Part shown: positions 1-11,846 of the stretch, in pieces
How positions within the stretch are numbered: the first letter of the stretch is position 1
Layout of the letters: every line of letters begins with the position of its first letter
From: Mytilus galloprovincialis
Lineage: Eukaryota > Mollusca > Bivalvia > Mytilida > Mytilidae
Direction: 5' to 3'
DNA: 64,000 bases
Assembly (NCBI RefSeq): GCF_965363235.1
Contig: NC_134846.1
Coordinates: 32,436,218-32,500,217, forward strand
Notes under the pieces: generated by a model
What the model was told of the DNA's origin: nothing
The model's input: only the letters and a program-made list of their open reading frames with translations
The model's database searches: none
Translations under genes and position numbers: made by a program

Positions 1-720
1 GTCTTTTGTTGGCTACAATTTAAAGGTAATTTCTGGACGTAACAAGACCAACATCTAAACTTCCGTTTTCTGGAACATCATATATTTAAGAAGAAGTACC
101 CCCAACTCGAATATCATTTTAACCAGAATCTAGCATCAGTGTGTATCTGCCAGACACATTAAAGTATTAAATGGAACGTTTGGCTAAGTGTTCCGAGTTT
201 GTCGGGTATCCCCAAGATAATGGTAATACGTTTTTGACTGAATTCGAGTCTTTCACCACGTTGCATGGTTTATCTTAATTCAACCTAACTAATAACCTTA
301 AAAGTCTAGGTTGCAAATGGTACTAGAACACACCCGCGAAATCGCGGGCATATACAGCTTGTGAACTGTTGTAGGATGATTTTTTTGTAAAAGATATTAT
401 GTAAGGAGAATTTCATAAAAGGTATCAAAAGTCCTCTCCCTTTTTCCAAAGTCCGATATTTGTTTCCTTTCTGTTAAATTCAATTATTTTCGTGTGTCTG
501 GCCTCAGACCACAATTATTCTTCTCCTTTGCTACAATGCTTGTTTTGGTAAAATTAAAATAAAATTAAATATTTGCACCGTTTCAAACATGAAATAAATG
601 TAACTGCTTATGTATAGACCATTATTAGTCTAATAAAATATGCTTCTAGGACAATCCATCAGTGCTTTTTTCTTTTGAGAGCCTTATCAACATGCCAATG
701 GTAGGATATGAATCATGTAT
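1..720. other. No feature recognised
   Basis: AT-rich sequence with no convincing exon, repeat family or long open frame on either strand. Confidence 0.5.
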
Positions 721-930
721 AAATGACTAAGACCGACTAAGGCTAATTTGAGGGGTGCTGATCCCGAATTCCGGGGCTTAAAACCATGAAATTTCGAGAT
801 GCAGAATTTAAAGAAATTCATATCCCGAAATCCCGAAATCGAAAAATATATCCCTGGATCCCGTAAGGATCAATCCCCAAATACCGAGCTTAAAAACACC
901 CGATCCCGAAACCCCGAAATACGTCCTGCC
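721..930. repeat. Degenerate cccgaaat short-repeat block
   Basis: The motif atcccgaaat and variants such as atcccgaattccgg recur across about 200 bp. The 76-residue frame starting at 799 is a product of this repetition (repeated NPEI) and is not a gene. It is a decayed low-complexity array. Confidence 0.6.
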
Positions 931-1030
931 TCCATCTACATTCTACCTTACTTTCATTTTTGCCAAATCACTATTTTCCCTTTCAACAATAAATTTGTAT
1001 GCCCCATTTATGGCCATTATGTTTTCTAGT

Positions 1031-1180
1031 CTGTGCATCCGTGCGTTCGTTTGTTTGTTTGTTCGTTCGTTCGTTCGTTCGTTCGTCCGTCCGTCCGTCT
1101 GTCCCGCTTCATGTTAAAGTTTTTGGTCGAGGTAATTTTAGACGAAGTGGAGCATGTTTTACTTATTTTAATATATATGC
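1031..1180 (+). repeat. GTTC/GTCC microsatellite with bivalve repeat flank
   Basis: About 12 tetranucleotide units change from gtttgttt to gttcgttc to gtccgtcc. They are followed by gcttcatgttaaagtttttggt, a flank I recognise beside such microsatellites in bivalve DNA. The combination suggests one interspersed family carrying its own microsatellite. Confidence 0.6.
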
Positions 1181-1233
1181 AAGTGGTATGACCCCTTAAA
1201 TAGTAAACATTTCAAAGAAAACAGTAGACAGAC

Positions 1234-1269
1234 TCAGGGACTTTCTATACTAACATAGAAAGTCCCTGA
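1234..1269. repeat. Perfect 15-bp inverted repeat (hairpin)
   Basis: The arm tcagggactttctat (1234-1248) is exactly reverse-complemented at 1255-1269, with a 6-nt loop actaac. No T-run or gene end lies next to it. It is most likely the core of a small inverted-repeat element. Confidence 0.7.
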
Positions 1270-1841
1270 CATAATACAGAGAGTCTCTATATATTAAAGT
1301 AGTATAATCGTAGTTTACATATAGATAAACGCGAAAAATAAGTTGTCCTTTATAAGGAGGTATAATAGTTGTGGTTCATGCGATCTAAACACCATGATAA
1401 TGAGAACGCTCTGATCGGCTTATTTTTTATTCATTTTTGTTATCTATCATACGATTGGTTGTATTTGTGAATGTTTCAAACCGGAAGTCTTATCTATGAC
1501 TTAAAGTCAGTCCGATGACGGAATCATATCCGGACTCCTTTTTTGTCGTTTTTCTCCCAAAATAACTCAATCTGAATAATCATAAGAATGGATGAGAAAT
1601 GCGACTATGCATGTTACCTATAGGACACAGAGGCATGATGATTGATTTATTGTGAAAGGAAGAGAAGCGACACACAAAATGAGGTCTTCTAGTTTAATAG
1701 TATAGATAACTCCTGAAGCGATGAAAGCAAATCCAACTGAAAAAGTGTCCGTATTCGTTTTAAGGGGGAAAATGTTAACTTATGTGGGCATGGGGCTAAC
1801 GCACTTATGCATAGTGAAATATTTCAGAACCTAATTTTGTA

Positions 1842-2820
1842 GTCCGGTCAAAGCGTGAAGGATTTTTATTGTCAAATTATGAAAAAGGGAAAATTACTCG
1901 CCAAGCCGGAACATGGAATGCTTTCAAAATTTGTCAGTGGTGCAAATGTCCTTTTTTGTTCGCGCATGAATGCCTCAAGATATGCAAAACCCCCTTGTTT
2001 CACAAAAATCGCAGAAGCCTAGGGTTATGGAAAACACAATGATTCTGTTAATGCCGGATAATTGTTCAAAAACAAAGCTCGTGATAATAGAAGAACCGCC
2101 GACGATCAAAATGCGCTTTTTGTGACAACAAATTCAGAAGTTAAACGAGATAGTAAAAGTTCAAAAGGAAATGCAATACAACAAAAGTTCTCCGAATACT
2201 ACTGCGGTCGCTTCATCTGAAATATCCGAAATAAAGGATCAGGCATGCATGTGCAGAATAAGCAACAAGCTGCAAATGACCGACAACATGCGATTGATGG
2301 TAATAATAATTATCCAGCACATAGTTGACAAGTAACTAATGATCCCCAATTACTTTTTGGGACCGTGTTTTAAATGTCAAGGTAGAGGTCACCGACAGCG
2401 TGAATGTTATTGGAACGGTATGGACCAAAATTTTTCGACTGCAAAATGTCAGTTGTGCCAACAGGAGGGGCATACAAAGAATGTCTGAACAAAAGTTGAT
2501 TTGGGAAACCGACAGAACCCGGGAGACATACACGTATAGAAGCTTTTTGATTCATTTTTTATGTTACAGGACATAGAAGAAGAAGGTGTGGTCGGCAACA
2601 CAACAAAAAAGGAAGAAAATGAACCTAAACGTTCGAATAATAAAACAAAACCAACAAAGAGTACAAATGTAAGCTGTGTGACTTTACCACAAGATATAGC
2701 CGAGTAGCATCTTTGCCCTTTAAAATTCCTGGGCGAATACCAGTTAAAAGATCTTGAGAATATAAATAACTTCTTTCCGGCCCTAAAACTCCGTTTGACT
2801 ACTACATTATATCGCATTCA
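1842..2820 (+). pseudogene. Decayed gag-like retroelement fragment with CCHC zinc knuckle
   Basis: Broken plus-strand reading frames run through this stretch. The clearest part, 2366-2488, contains a perfect retroviral-type zinc knuckle, Cys-x2-Cys-x4-His-x4-Cys (residues CFKCQGRGHRQREC). A second Cys-x2-Cys-x4-His knuckle follows and loses its last cysteine at a frameshift just before the stop at 2486. Upstream (about 2160-2340) is a Ser/Lys-rich stretch, and 1842-2042 is open for 66 codons with several Cys and His. Stops and frame changes separate the parts. Two knuckles behind a basic stretch fit a Gag-like nucleic-acid-binding protein of a retrotransposon. I cannot place the family. The 122-residue minus-strand frame over 2449-2817 is the shadow of this region. 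Confidence 0.5.
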
Positions 2821-2929
2821 CATGTATGTTCAAAAATAATAATTTTTTTTCAACAAAAATTGCGTAAAAATTACTTACTAGAATTAGTAGAATGATCTTC
2901 ACTCGGAATATTCATTTTTTTCGTTGCAG

Positions 2930-3038
2930 GGGAAGTCCGTATCCAGTTGACATAATTAGATCGGGTGACATTCCTCCAGTTACACCAAGAAAACTCAAAA
3001 CTGCAAGCCAAGTTCCTTGGAACTACAGAAAAACATAA
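2930..3038 (+). other. Exon-like open segment behind a good splice acceptor, unrecognised
   Basis: A pyrimidine-rich tract ending in cgttgcag (AG at 2928-2929) is followed by 35 open codons ending in TAA at 3036. The product begins GSPYPVDIIRSGDIPPVTPR. If real this is a terminal exon entered in phase 2. It could be the 3' end of the adjacent retroelement open frame or of an undetected gene. No matching donor exon was found, so function is unknown. Confidence 0.25.
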
Positions 3039-3144
3039 GAATTAAACATGTTAAATACAGAACTACTTCAGACTCTAATCACATCGAATATATATATATA
3101 TAGCTTATTTGGTCTTAGATGTATGATTGTTATTGGCGATGAAC

Positions 3145-3610
3145 TAGCTGTCAGTAACTGCGAGTACTCTACATAAGACTTATCAGTAACGCTCATATCA
3201 AAATATTTATAAAGCCAAACAAGTACAAAGTTGAAGAGCATTGATGATCCAAAATTCCAAAAAGTTGTGCCAAATACGGCTAAGGTAATCTATGCCTGGG
3301 ATAAGAAAATCCTTAGTTTTTCGAAAAATTCAATGTTTTGTAAAGAGGAAATTTATAAAAATGACCACATTATTGATATTCATGTCAGCACCGAAGTGTT
3401 GACTACTGGGCTGGTGATACCATTGGGACGACGAAACTTCCACCAGCAGTGGCATCGACCCAGTGGTGTAAATAGTTATCAAAGGTACCAGGATTATAAC
3501 TTAGTACGCCAGACGCGCGTTTCGTCTACATAAGAATCATCAGTGACGCTCATTACAAAATATTTATAAAGCCAAACGAGTACAAAGTTGAAGAGCATTG
3601 CGGATCCGAA
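3145..3610 (+). repeat. R1 family, two tandem units (357-bp period)
   Basis: The segment containing aaatatttataaagccaaac occurs at 3201 and again at 3558, 357 bp apart. In the first unit it is followed by agagcattga, the tgccaaatacggctaagg block and the accagcagtggcatcgaccc block. The second unit is cut off after agagcattgcgg. The 100-residue frame 3231-3533 lies wholly inside this repeat. The 5' edge also carries gtcagtaactgcgagtactc, which recurs at 24769 in the R4 element. Confidence 0.8.
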
Positions 3611-3611
3611 C

Positions 3612-3690
3612 AGTGACTTATAGCTTTTAATTTCTGTGTCAGTTGGTCTCTTGTGGAGAGTTGCCTCATTGCAAGCATGCCACATTTAAA
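3612..3690 (-). repeat. R3 family fragment
   Basis: Reverse complement of the R3 start (tgtgtcagttggtctcttgt, then gagagttgcctcattg). Confidence 0.75.
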
Positions 3691-3699
3691 ACATTTTAT

Positions 3700-4714
3700 C
3701 AAATGGTTGTACAATCGGCGAGTTTTCAAATATAAGAAAACCGATATAACTGTGAATCTAATACCAACCAGTGGTAACTATTGCTAACTGAAGATGAAAG
3801 GAGAGCCTTTCCAATGCAATTTCTCATGACATTAGTATCTGATCAAAGCAACAAGGTTCGAAAGGAAAAACGGAGGTTTACAATACATTCATATATGATA
3901 GAATAAATTTACACTTTAAATTTTTAATGTTCCAAATGAATCTTAAATAAATGAGCTGGCCGATATAGATGGATGTTTAGTATCGAATAATGAAATTATT
4001 TCTTTAAAGAAAGGCATGGCCAGATGCCTTTACAAATTTTGGTAACCATTATTATTCAAAGGCATCTTTGTTAGCAATTTCTTTATTTTCATATACGCCT
4101 CTGTGTAATAAGAACGATGTAACTATAGCCTCCTTGTGAGAGGAACCTCAATACCTTTGTATTAATATGCACAACAATTAAGGCTAAGAAAATCTCAAAA
4201 GAATGGTAAAAAATATGAGGGCAATTTAGGATTTAGCGTTCTTACAAAAGGATATTGCCTCAATCTGATATATAACAGAAATGTTGTTTTCACTACAACT
4301 TTCAAAAGGTATGATTTCGAAAAAAATCAACATTTAAAAATGTATGTTTAAGTTGTAAGGAGATATCCGATTCTGCGCTATGTGCATACTAATTCATGTG
4401 CAAATAAATCAACAATTCAAAATAAGAAAACAACACCAAGGCAACCAAATACGTATTTGATAGTTTTTTCTTTTTTCAAAGTGTACAATTCAGACCGCCA
4501 TTTAGCCTCATAGCATCAAGAGCAACAGTGCTTAATTGTTTTAATCAATGGTACATAAGATGCGTTTAATATTTCAATGTCATCGAAAATGTTTATAGAA
4601 ATTAAATCTCACTCGTTGTGTCTCTGTTGTGTTGTAGTTATCTTATATTTGATACGTTTCCCTCAGTTTTGGTTTGTAACCTGGATTTGTTTTTTCTCTA
4701 TCGATTTATGAATT
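3700..4714. other. No feature recognised
   Basis: AT-rich sequence with only short frames. No splice-flanked coding segment or known repeat family was seen. Confidence 0.45.
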
Positions 4715-5080
4715 TAATATAGTGGTAGATAACTGTTGCCTTTATTTATTCCATAACGGTCAACCAACTCGTGATGGCCTCCGTAAAATTTACAAAGGGA
4801 TGATTTCACATTCACCATTCGAAACTCTTGGTTTATTAGATTCCTTGAGAGCAGCATTTCCCTATCAAAAAAATCATAATAGGAAATACAAGCACGGGAA
4901 TATTGTATCAATTGGGGGATACATTCCTTATGCAGGTGCTGCTGGTATGTTGCTACTTAGAAATGGAACGTTCACAATTGGAAAGCTGAAATCACCTCTT
5001 TTGTCTTAAAGTTTGGTTTTCAACCGACCCTCATTGTCAATTTCTAGATGTAAGTCAAGATATGAAACTTAGCTGCAGAT
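4715..5080 (+). repeat. R2 family copy
   Basis: Contains caaccaactcgtgatggcct, ccgtaaaatttacaaaggga, tgcaggtgctgctgg and ttggaaagctgaaatcac, shared with the copies at 15585, 17990 and 58130. The frames 4722-5009 (+) and 4714-4911 (-) are repeat-derived. Confidence 0.75.
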
Positions 5081-5870
5081 CAGTAAGATATCAAACCTGT
5101 ATTTTGAAATACGACATTTTAATACAAACGTTTTTCTTATTTCTTCTTTTAAACATGACATTAATATACACTTTCTCGTGGTCAGTTTCAGATATTCAGA
5201 GATGACACCAGAATTCGATTCTTTACCAACCTTTATTCATACGAAATTTTGAAACATTTTATAATTGAATTATAAGAAAATGGTTGGATTAACCTGGTTT
5301 TATAGTTAGTTTTACTTTCTACTTGTTTGATAGTTCTACTAACAGTCCTGTCATATAACGATTTAGGTAGAGTTCTACGAAATATTTGTTCTCCTATGTC
5401 CTGCTATTACGTTTTATGGGAGTTTGAGTATTGTTGAAATTGTAGAGTCGGGTCAAGATAATAATGTTTTGAAAGCTAATGTAATTATAGGTTTAAATGA
5501 TGAAAGCATAACTATTACAACTTATAATTCCAAAAATATAAATTACTTGCAGCCTTTTATTGCCATGTTAAAGTTACTTGTAATCATGATTGTTCGTTTG
5601 TTTTACTTCTACAATACACGGTCTAGATGTAAACAAAAACAATGAGTATGACTTCTTTAACATCACCACATTATAATATGCCTCTACCAAGTCAAGATAC
5701 ACGAATCGATTTTTTCAAAGCATCCATGTCTAGGTGGATGGCATTGTTTGCTGTAATGTTCAATATTTTTTGGTTATTTCTGCAATTTTTTTTATATATT
5801 ACAACATTGGTAAAAAACAATGCTTTTGCAATTCTAAAAGTGATATTTTGAATAATAAAAAATATATTAC
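5081..5870. other. No confirmed gene; intron side of the lectin exon
   Basis: A 73-codon plus frame (5424-5645) contains a hydrophobic stretch LLVIMIVRLFYFY followed by Arg/Lys, resembling a TM end. It lacks splice signals I trust and is AT-biased, so I do not call it. The minus frame 5692-5913 is the lectin exon running into its intron. Confidence 0.4.
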
Positions 5871-6125
5871 CAAAACACGTATAAGACAGATTAAAATAGC
5901 GGTTTTCTCTCAAACAGGAATAATTTAACGGATAATCTATGATGCAACTTTGGTTGTTATTACAACTTCCTTTAATATTGTCAAAGTCGCTGTCACTTAA
6001 TACACATTCGTCTCTTGAACAAGTACTATTTTCTCCATTTATGGTTGCATCCTCAATTTTTATTACATAAGGGTCTGGACAAGTTAAGGTATTCGGTGCC
6101 TTTGATGAATATATGATAATCTGTT
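5871..6125 (-). CDS. SUEL/galactose-binding lectin-like domain exon
   Basis: One exon of 255 nt, entered in phase 1 after acceptor ttttgcag (plus 6126-6127) and left in phase 1 at a gtaata donor (plus 5869-5870). Its 84 codons read as a near-complete SUEL (rhamnose/galactose-binding lectin) domain. They start LTCPDPYVIKIEDATING, matching the family's opening Cys-Pro...Val-Ile-x-Ile-x-x-Ala...Gly. They end near CNNNQSCIIDY and RYFNLSYTC, matching the closing Cys-x-x-x-x-Cys and Tyr-x-Cys. Seven cysteines are visible. Such domains bind rhamnose or galactose in egg lectins and occur in secreted and membrane receptors. A phase 1-1 exon is typical of shuffled extracellular modules. The family's usual Tyr-Gly is Asn-Gly here and the DPC motif is not intact, so sugar binding is not assured. 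I found no signal, TM or tail exon for this gene. Confidence 0.65.
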
Positions 6126-8035
6126 CTGCAAAATAAAAATGATATTCGTAGAGATGATTTCAATTTTGTGAGTATAAGAAACATTAAAATCTTCTTCCTT
6201 TACTCAGTATAAATGTAGCGGTAACGTATCAATAAATTTGTATAAAACCAAACAACGATATGTACTTGTATAGAGTCATTGTATACATTCAATGCAAAGC
6301 TTAACATTCTTATTTGTATATCGATATTCATTATCACACTATTGATAATAATTAAAAAAAAAACATAACTTCATTTTCAGTAGAATTGCACTTTTATCGG
6401 CTGAGAGTAGAGGGTTCGTTTAATCTTTCCCCGACAGACCTAGCTAGTGCTACATTGAATTTTCTTATAATTGTGGTCTGTGATACATGTATATTTCTCG
6501 CGTGAAAAGATAGATACTATTTAAATCACATCGAACAGAGAGTGATTTGAACAAGTGATAGAAAAAAAAACGTTAATATGATTGGCCTTTCCTGCAATGT
6601 GCTACAAAATTGCAATATTTCCTTTATTTGTTACTCGTTGGGTCAATGATGAATTTCAAAGTTCAGATTTAACCCCAGGCAACGGAGAATTGTGAATGCT
6701 TCAACGGAATGCAAAATACTGAAACAGTCTTTTTGGCAAATTCATTTTTTCCATTCTGAAGAGTACAATAAGCTTAAATATGTTTCATACTAACAGAATT
6801 TTGGGTCATATAGTATGCTTTATTTTTTTTGTTCAAACATTAATGAAAGTGAAAAATTCGATTTTAGCAACCAGTTTTGTTACGTTTTGTCAAAATAATC
6901 AAAGGAAAATCGCTAAATAATAATTTGGCCTCATTGAATCCGTATTCATGTGATCTTGAAATATAACCTCTTAGCTAGAGATTGGTTACGCATGAACTAG
7001 TCGTGATCAGCTAGTAAAAGGAAAAGACTGTAAACGTTGACAGTGAAGCACGAGTAAACAATTTGTTTGACTAAATAGATCTACAAAAACTCACTCTATA
7101 TCTTGAACAGGTAAAAAATGATTATTAACATTTTGTTTTAACCTATAATATGATTCATCCAAACATAGAAAAATCCTATTCCACGATTTTGATTTCGCGT
7201 TCTATTTATATCTATGTTATATAAGTATATATAATCCTTGACAGTCTTCGGAAGGTCACTTACATGATTAGTTAGATGGCGTCTAGACTATAATACACGC
7301 GAAACGCTTATTCATAATTTCGAGTTTCTGCGTCGTAAATTGTTAATTTAAGATTATTTTTATTTGGATATACGTTTTAGTATGCTATAAGTTGTGTGAA
7401 ATATCATAAGTGTCTATTTAAACGACAAGGATGCTGTTTGTTTGGTTACTGTTTCATAGAAATATTTCCTGTATCTATTCATATCCATTAATGAACAACT
7501 AGAATATATTTCAATAGTCATTTGTTGGACATGAATATATTATTACTGGTGCAGTTAGTGCGTGTGTTACAGATCTGGCAAAAAAAGTGACAATAGTATT
7601 GACACTACCGTAAATCAGTTGCTATTGATACATGTATGGTAAAAACTTCACATGCACACAAGGTAAAACTTACTAAGAATGATCATCTCAAAATTTTAAA
7701 AACACATTGCATTTCCTTTTATTATTTATATGGATATATATTATAGTACATAAGCAATATATTTGTGTTCACAAAAAGAAAGATATGCATGTGTACATAT
7801 AATATAATGATCAAGCTGTCAGTCTAGAGGACTCTTATAAGGGATTTCTAGAAATATAATTGTATACAATGACAATTTGGTGTTGTACACGAAGTACAAT
7901 ATTCTAATTTTTGTGGTTTATAAATGAAAAAAAGTATTCAATTTGTGTTTTCCTTGGAAAAGGAATGAAATACTAAGGTTTTTCTACCTCAGGATTATAT
8001 TACAAAATTGTACCTTAGCTGTATTTGGAAAAACT
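6126..8035. other. No coding feature recognised
   Basis: About 1.9 kb of AT-rich, low-complexity DNA. It would be upstream or intronic sequence of the minus-strand lectin gene. No signal-peptide exon could be picked out. Confidence 0.4.
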
Positions 8036-8039
8036 TTTA

Positions 8040-8165
8040 GGAAATTTTGGTCTTCATTGCTCTTCAACTTCGTACTTTTTTGGCCTTTTTAACTTGTCAC
8101 GGATTCGAGCGTCACTGATGAGTCTTTTGTAGAAAAAACGCGTCTCTGGCGCAATTACAAAATTT
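8040..8165 (-). repeat. R1 family fragment, inverted
   Basis: Reads attgctcttcaacttcgtac, agcgtcactgatgagtc and aaacgcgtctctggcgc, the reverse complement of the R1 core at 3480-3610, with point changes. Confidence 0.75.
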
Positions 8166-8399
8166 AAGCCTGGTATCTATGATGAGTGTTTTTACACGCC
8201 CCTTTCAAGAAAATCTTATATAACCATTAAAACTAACATCATCAACATTAATTATTATACAATTGAATTTGTTTAATATCTGCACATTTATATTTTGATT
8301 CCCTTTATCATTTTTATAGCTCCAAATATTTTTTTTTCTCCGAAAGAGTCTTATTTTATTTAGAATTCATAATCTTCCCTTGTAGCTAGGTAAACCGTG

Positions 8400-11300
8400 G
8401 AGGTTTAACGGACACTTTATAAATGACAGTTTAAATCATTCAGATGGAAGGAACTCTCACATTAACACTAATATTAACTATACTTATGTAAATACAGATA
8501 TTGTTCCTCTATTGTCATTAAATGTTTGTGAATTAAAACGGAAACTACTGTATCAAGAATTTAGATTTATTAAAATGTAATGATTTATTATGTCTTACTA
8601 AAACAAAATTGGACGATTTAGATGAAATTAGTTTTGAAGATTTTACATTTCATTATTCAAATAGGAAAACATTTACCAGCTTTAGATAAGGTGGGATAGC
8701 TTTAGGCTATAGATCACAGTATGAAAAATGTATTCATTGTATAGAAACAGATTTTCCTTTTGTTTTATGGTTTAGGGTAGATAGAATTTTATTTAGAACT
8801 GAAGATGATATAATAATGGGTATAGTGTATATCCCACCTGAAAATACTCGTTATACGTCTGAAAATGTGATGTCAGAAATTGAAATAGAATTTCTTGAAT
8901 TACAAAAGAATAGTAACTGTACTTTTCTTCTTGGTGATTTCAATAGTCGCACTGCAAATGAACAAGATTTTTTTAATATATCTGAGAATATTTAACCAAT
9001 TTTATAGATGTAAATGAGTTGAATGACATTCATGTCTTCAAGATCTTAAGATACCAAGAATACGTAAAATAGTTCTGATACTGTTGTCAATACATATGGA
9101 AGAAAATTAATTCAATTTTGTACATGTATATTTTAAACGGAAGAGTCGGTAAAGACCGAGTACTTGGTAAACCAACAAGTCGAAGTATTAGTGTAGTAGA
9201 TTATATTTTATGTACTGCTAATATTTTATGTAAAGTAGATGATTTTGAAGTTTATGATTTTTGTAATTTATTCTCAGATATACACACTCCTTGTCTCTAA
9301 CTGTAAATGGTTGTTATGATACACAAGGTGAAAGCGAAGTAAATAATGAAAAAATTTACACATTGGTAAATGGAAACATGAAAAGACAATTGAATACAAA
9401 AACAACATTGACGTTGATAAAGTAAACGAATTATTGTTAACTGTAATTGTAAAATGTAATGTTTAAATATGATGATATAAGTTCAGTTGATCAAGGTACT
9501 GTAGATAGTATTGTAAGTGATATTACGACTGTATTATTGAGTGCTGCAAAAGACACTTTGGGGGTATTTATTAAAATTCAAAAAACATTGGTCGGGAAGG
9601 GAATTTTTCAAACAAAGATTGGTTTAATAAAGACTATAAAAAAGTAAGGCAAGAATATGGCTATGGCTCTAATTTATTTAAAAAAAGACTTTGGCAGTCA
9701 GAAAGACATTACAAAAAAGTCATGGACGAGAATATTAAACTATATAACGAAAACTTGCGCACTAAGATGAGAAATATGCGATTCAAAAACCCCAGGGAAT
9801 TTTGGAAAATTTGGAATAAAGTTAAACATAAAAACAATTGTAATATCACCACTGAGTCATTTATTAATTTTTTTAAAGATAGTATGAAGGAGATACTTAT
9901 GATATTAGCAATGATGTTAGCCAAGAATCTTCAAATTCTATGTTAAATGAAAGTATTACAGCTGATGAAATATTAAAAGCTATAAAACATATAAAAAATA
10001 ACAAACCGTCGGGTGACAATATGATTGTAAATGAATACATTTCCTCGTCTATTGATTGTATGGTTGATATTTATGTGTATATATTTAATATTATTTTTGA
10101 TTCGGGTATTTTACCCGAGGCATGAATTATAGGTAATGTAATACCAGTCTTTAAGAACAAAGGTAGCTCTGCCGAACCACAGAATTACCGTCCTATCACT
10201 CTTTTGTCATGTCTTGGTAAGATTTTTACTTCTATTTTAAACACTAGATTATGTGATTATCTTGATGAGTACTCTATGTTACTAGAAAATCAAGCCGGTT
10301 TCAGACATGGATATTCAACTACTGATCATTTATTTTCAGTATATGCACTATTCGAGTTACTAAGATTAAGGAAGAAGAAATTTAACTGTACCTTTGTCGA
10401 CTTTGAAAAGGCCTTTGATTTTATACAAAGAAATTTTTTATTATTTATTATTTAAACTTTTAGAGAATAATATAAATGGCAAATTTTCCGTATTATACAA
10501 AATATGTACGAAAATGTAAAATCACGCATTATATTTAATGGTGAGAAATCAGAGTTATTAGCTTGTGAAATGGGTGTAAGACAGGGAGAAAATCTTTTCC
10601 CTGCTCTGTTTGTAATATTTTAAAATGATTTACAGCATTTTTTTGAAGGCAAAAGTGTACATGTACTTGGTGTAAATTCTATTAGTGATGACCTCGAACA
10701 CGAGTTAACAGTATTTTTAGAAATATTTATGTTATTATATGCGGATGACACTGTGATGTTTTCCGAGAGTAGTGAAGATTAACAAAACATGTTAAATAAA
10801 TTTGATACGTATTGTGAAAAATGGCAATTTAAAATAAATGTTAACAAGACGAAAGTTCTTATATTCTCCAAAGGGAGACAACCCAAAAATATTAGATTTG
10901 TTATACATAATAGAGAACTAGAAACTGTTACTGAGTATAAATACCTCGGTATATTTTTTGCTAAAAGTGGTTCTTTTTGAAAGACTCGAAAATATATTTG
11001 TGAACAAGCTACAAAAGCAGTGTATGGTATTTTAAAAAAGTTTAGACAAAACAGTTTGACTATAGATTGTCAGTTAGACATGTTTGATAAGATAGTTTAA
11101 CATATTCTTCTTTATGGTTCGGAAATTTGGGGATTTGAAAATTTTGATTTGATAGAACGTGTACATTTAAAATTTTGTAAGCTTGTTATACATTTAAAAA
11201 AAGAGTACACCTAGCTGTATTGTTTATACGGAAGTGGGTAGATATCCTGTAATTGTTAATGCCAAAGTTCGTATAGTTAGTTTCTTATGTAGATTACTAT

Positions 11301-11846
11301 GTGGTAAAGAAAGTAAAATTTCATGTCTTTTAAATAAACTATTGTATATTAGTTTTCATAACTATGGTCTTAACTGTAAATGGATATCATTTGTAAAAAA
11401 TGTTTTTGATACCTGTGGAATGTCAAATTTAGATGTGGAAGTCACCGATTACCTATCGAGACGGGAAGGTGGAATAACATATCAAGAAATGATAGGTTGT
11501 GCCATCTTTGCGAATCAAAAGACGTAGATGATGAATATCATTATGTTATGTCATGTAATGCTCTAAATCAAGAAAGAAAGAGGTTGTTACCATACTATTG
11601 TACTCTTCGTCCAAATATTTATGAATATCAACAATTAATGAGCTCTAATAATTATATTGTTCTTGAAAAACTTTTTAGATTGATAAAAAATTATAAATGT
11701 GAGGGTCACCCCTCCTGGTTAGTTTGTAATTTAATGTTTATGTTTGTATTGTTCACATGTGCTTCAATAATTAATGTAATTGTTTATATATTCTCTGTAA
11801 CTATGTAATTTGTAGTTTATGAGAAATAAAATTCATTCATTCTTTA
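8400..11846 (+). mobile_element. Decayed non-LTR retrotransposon (LINE): APE endonuclease + reverse transcriptase
   Basis: Plus-strand frames broken by stops and frameshifts spell a LINE in order. The endonuclease part includes the GDFN motif (residues LLGDFNSRTA; GDFN at 8933-8944). The RT part includes NYRPITLLSCLGKIF, NQAGFRHGYSTTDHLF, motif A FVDFEKAFDF (about 10393-10422) and the catalytic YADD at 10738-10749, then the thumb KTKVLIFSKGR and EYKYLGIFF. A C-terminal CHLC...H...C segment near 11499-11556 resembles the terminal zinc-binding region of LINE proteins. The 3' end is AATAAA followed by a short attcattcattc tail, typical of LINE ends. Many nonsense codons show that it is dead. It fits a CR1/Jockey-like group, but I cannot assign the clade. 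The 5' end is uncertain. Confidence 0.9.

Noticed and set aside
2449..2817. 122-codon minus frame with a hydrophobic stretch
   Set aside because: Shadow of the gag-like region, whose plus strand carries the CCHC motif.
3231..3533. 100-codon plus frame
   Set aside because: Entirely within the tandem R1 repeat.
5424..5645. Possible TM-ending exon on the plus strand
   Set aside because: AT-driven frame, no credible acceptor, opposite strand to the lectin exon.
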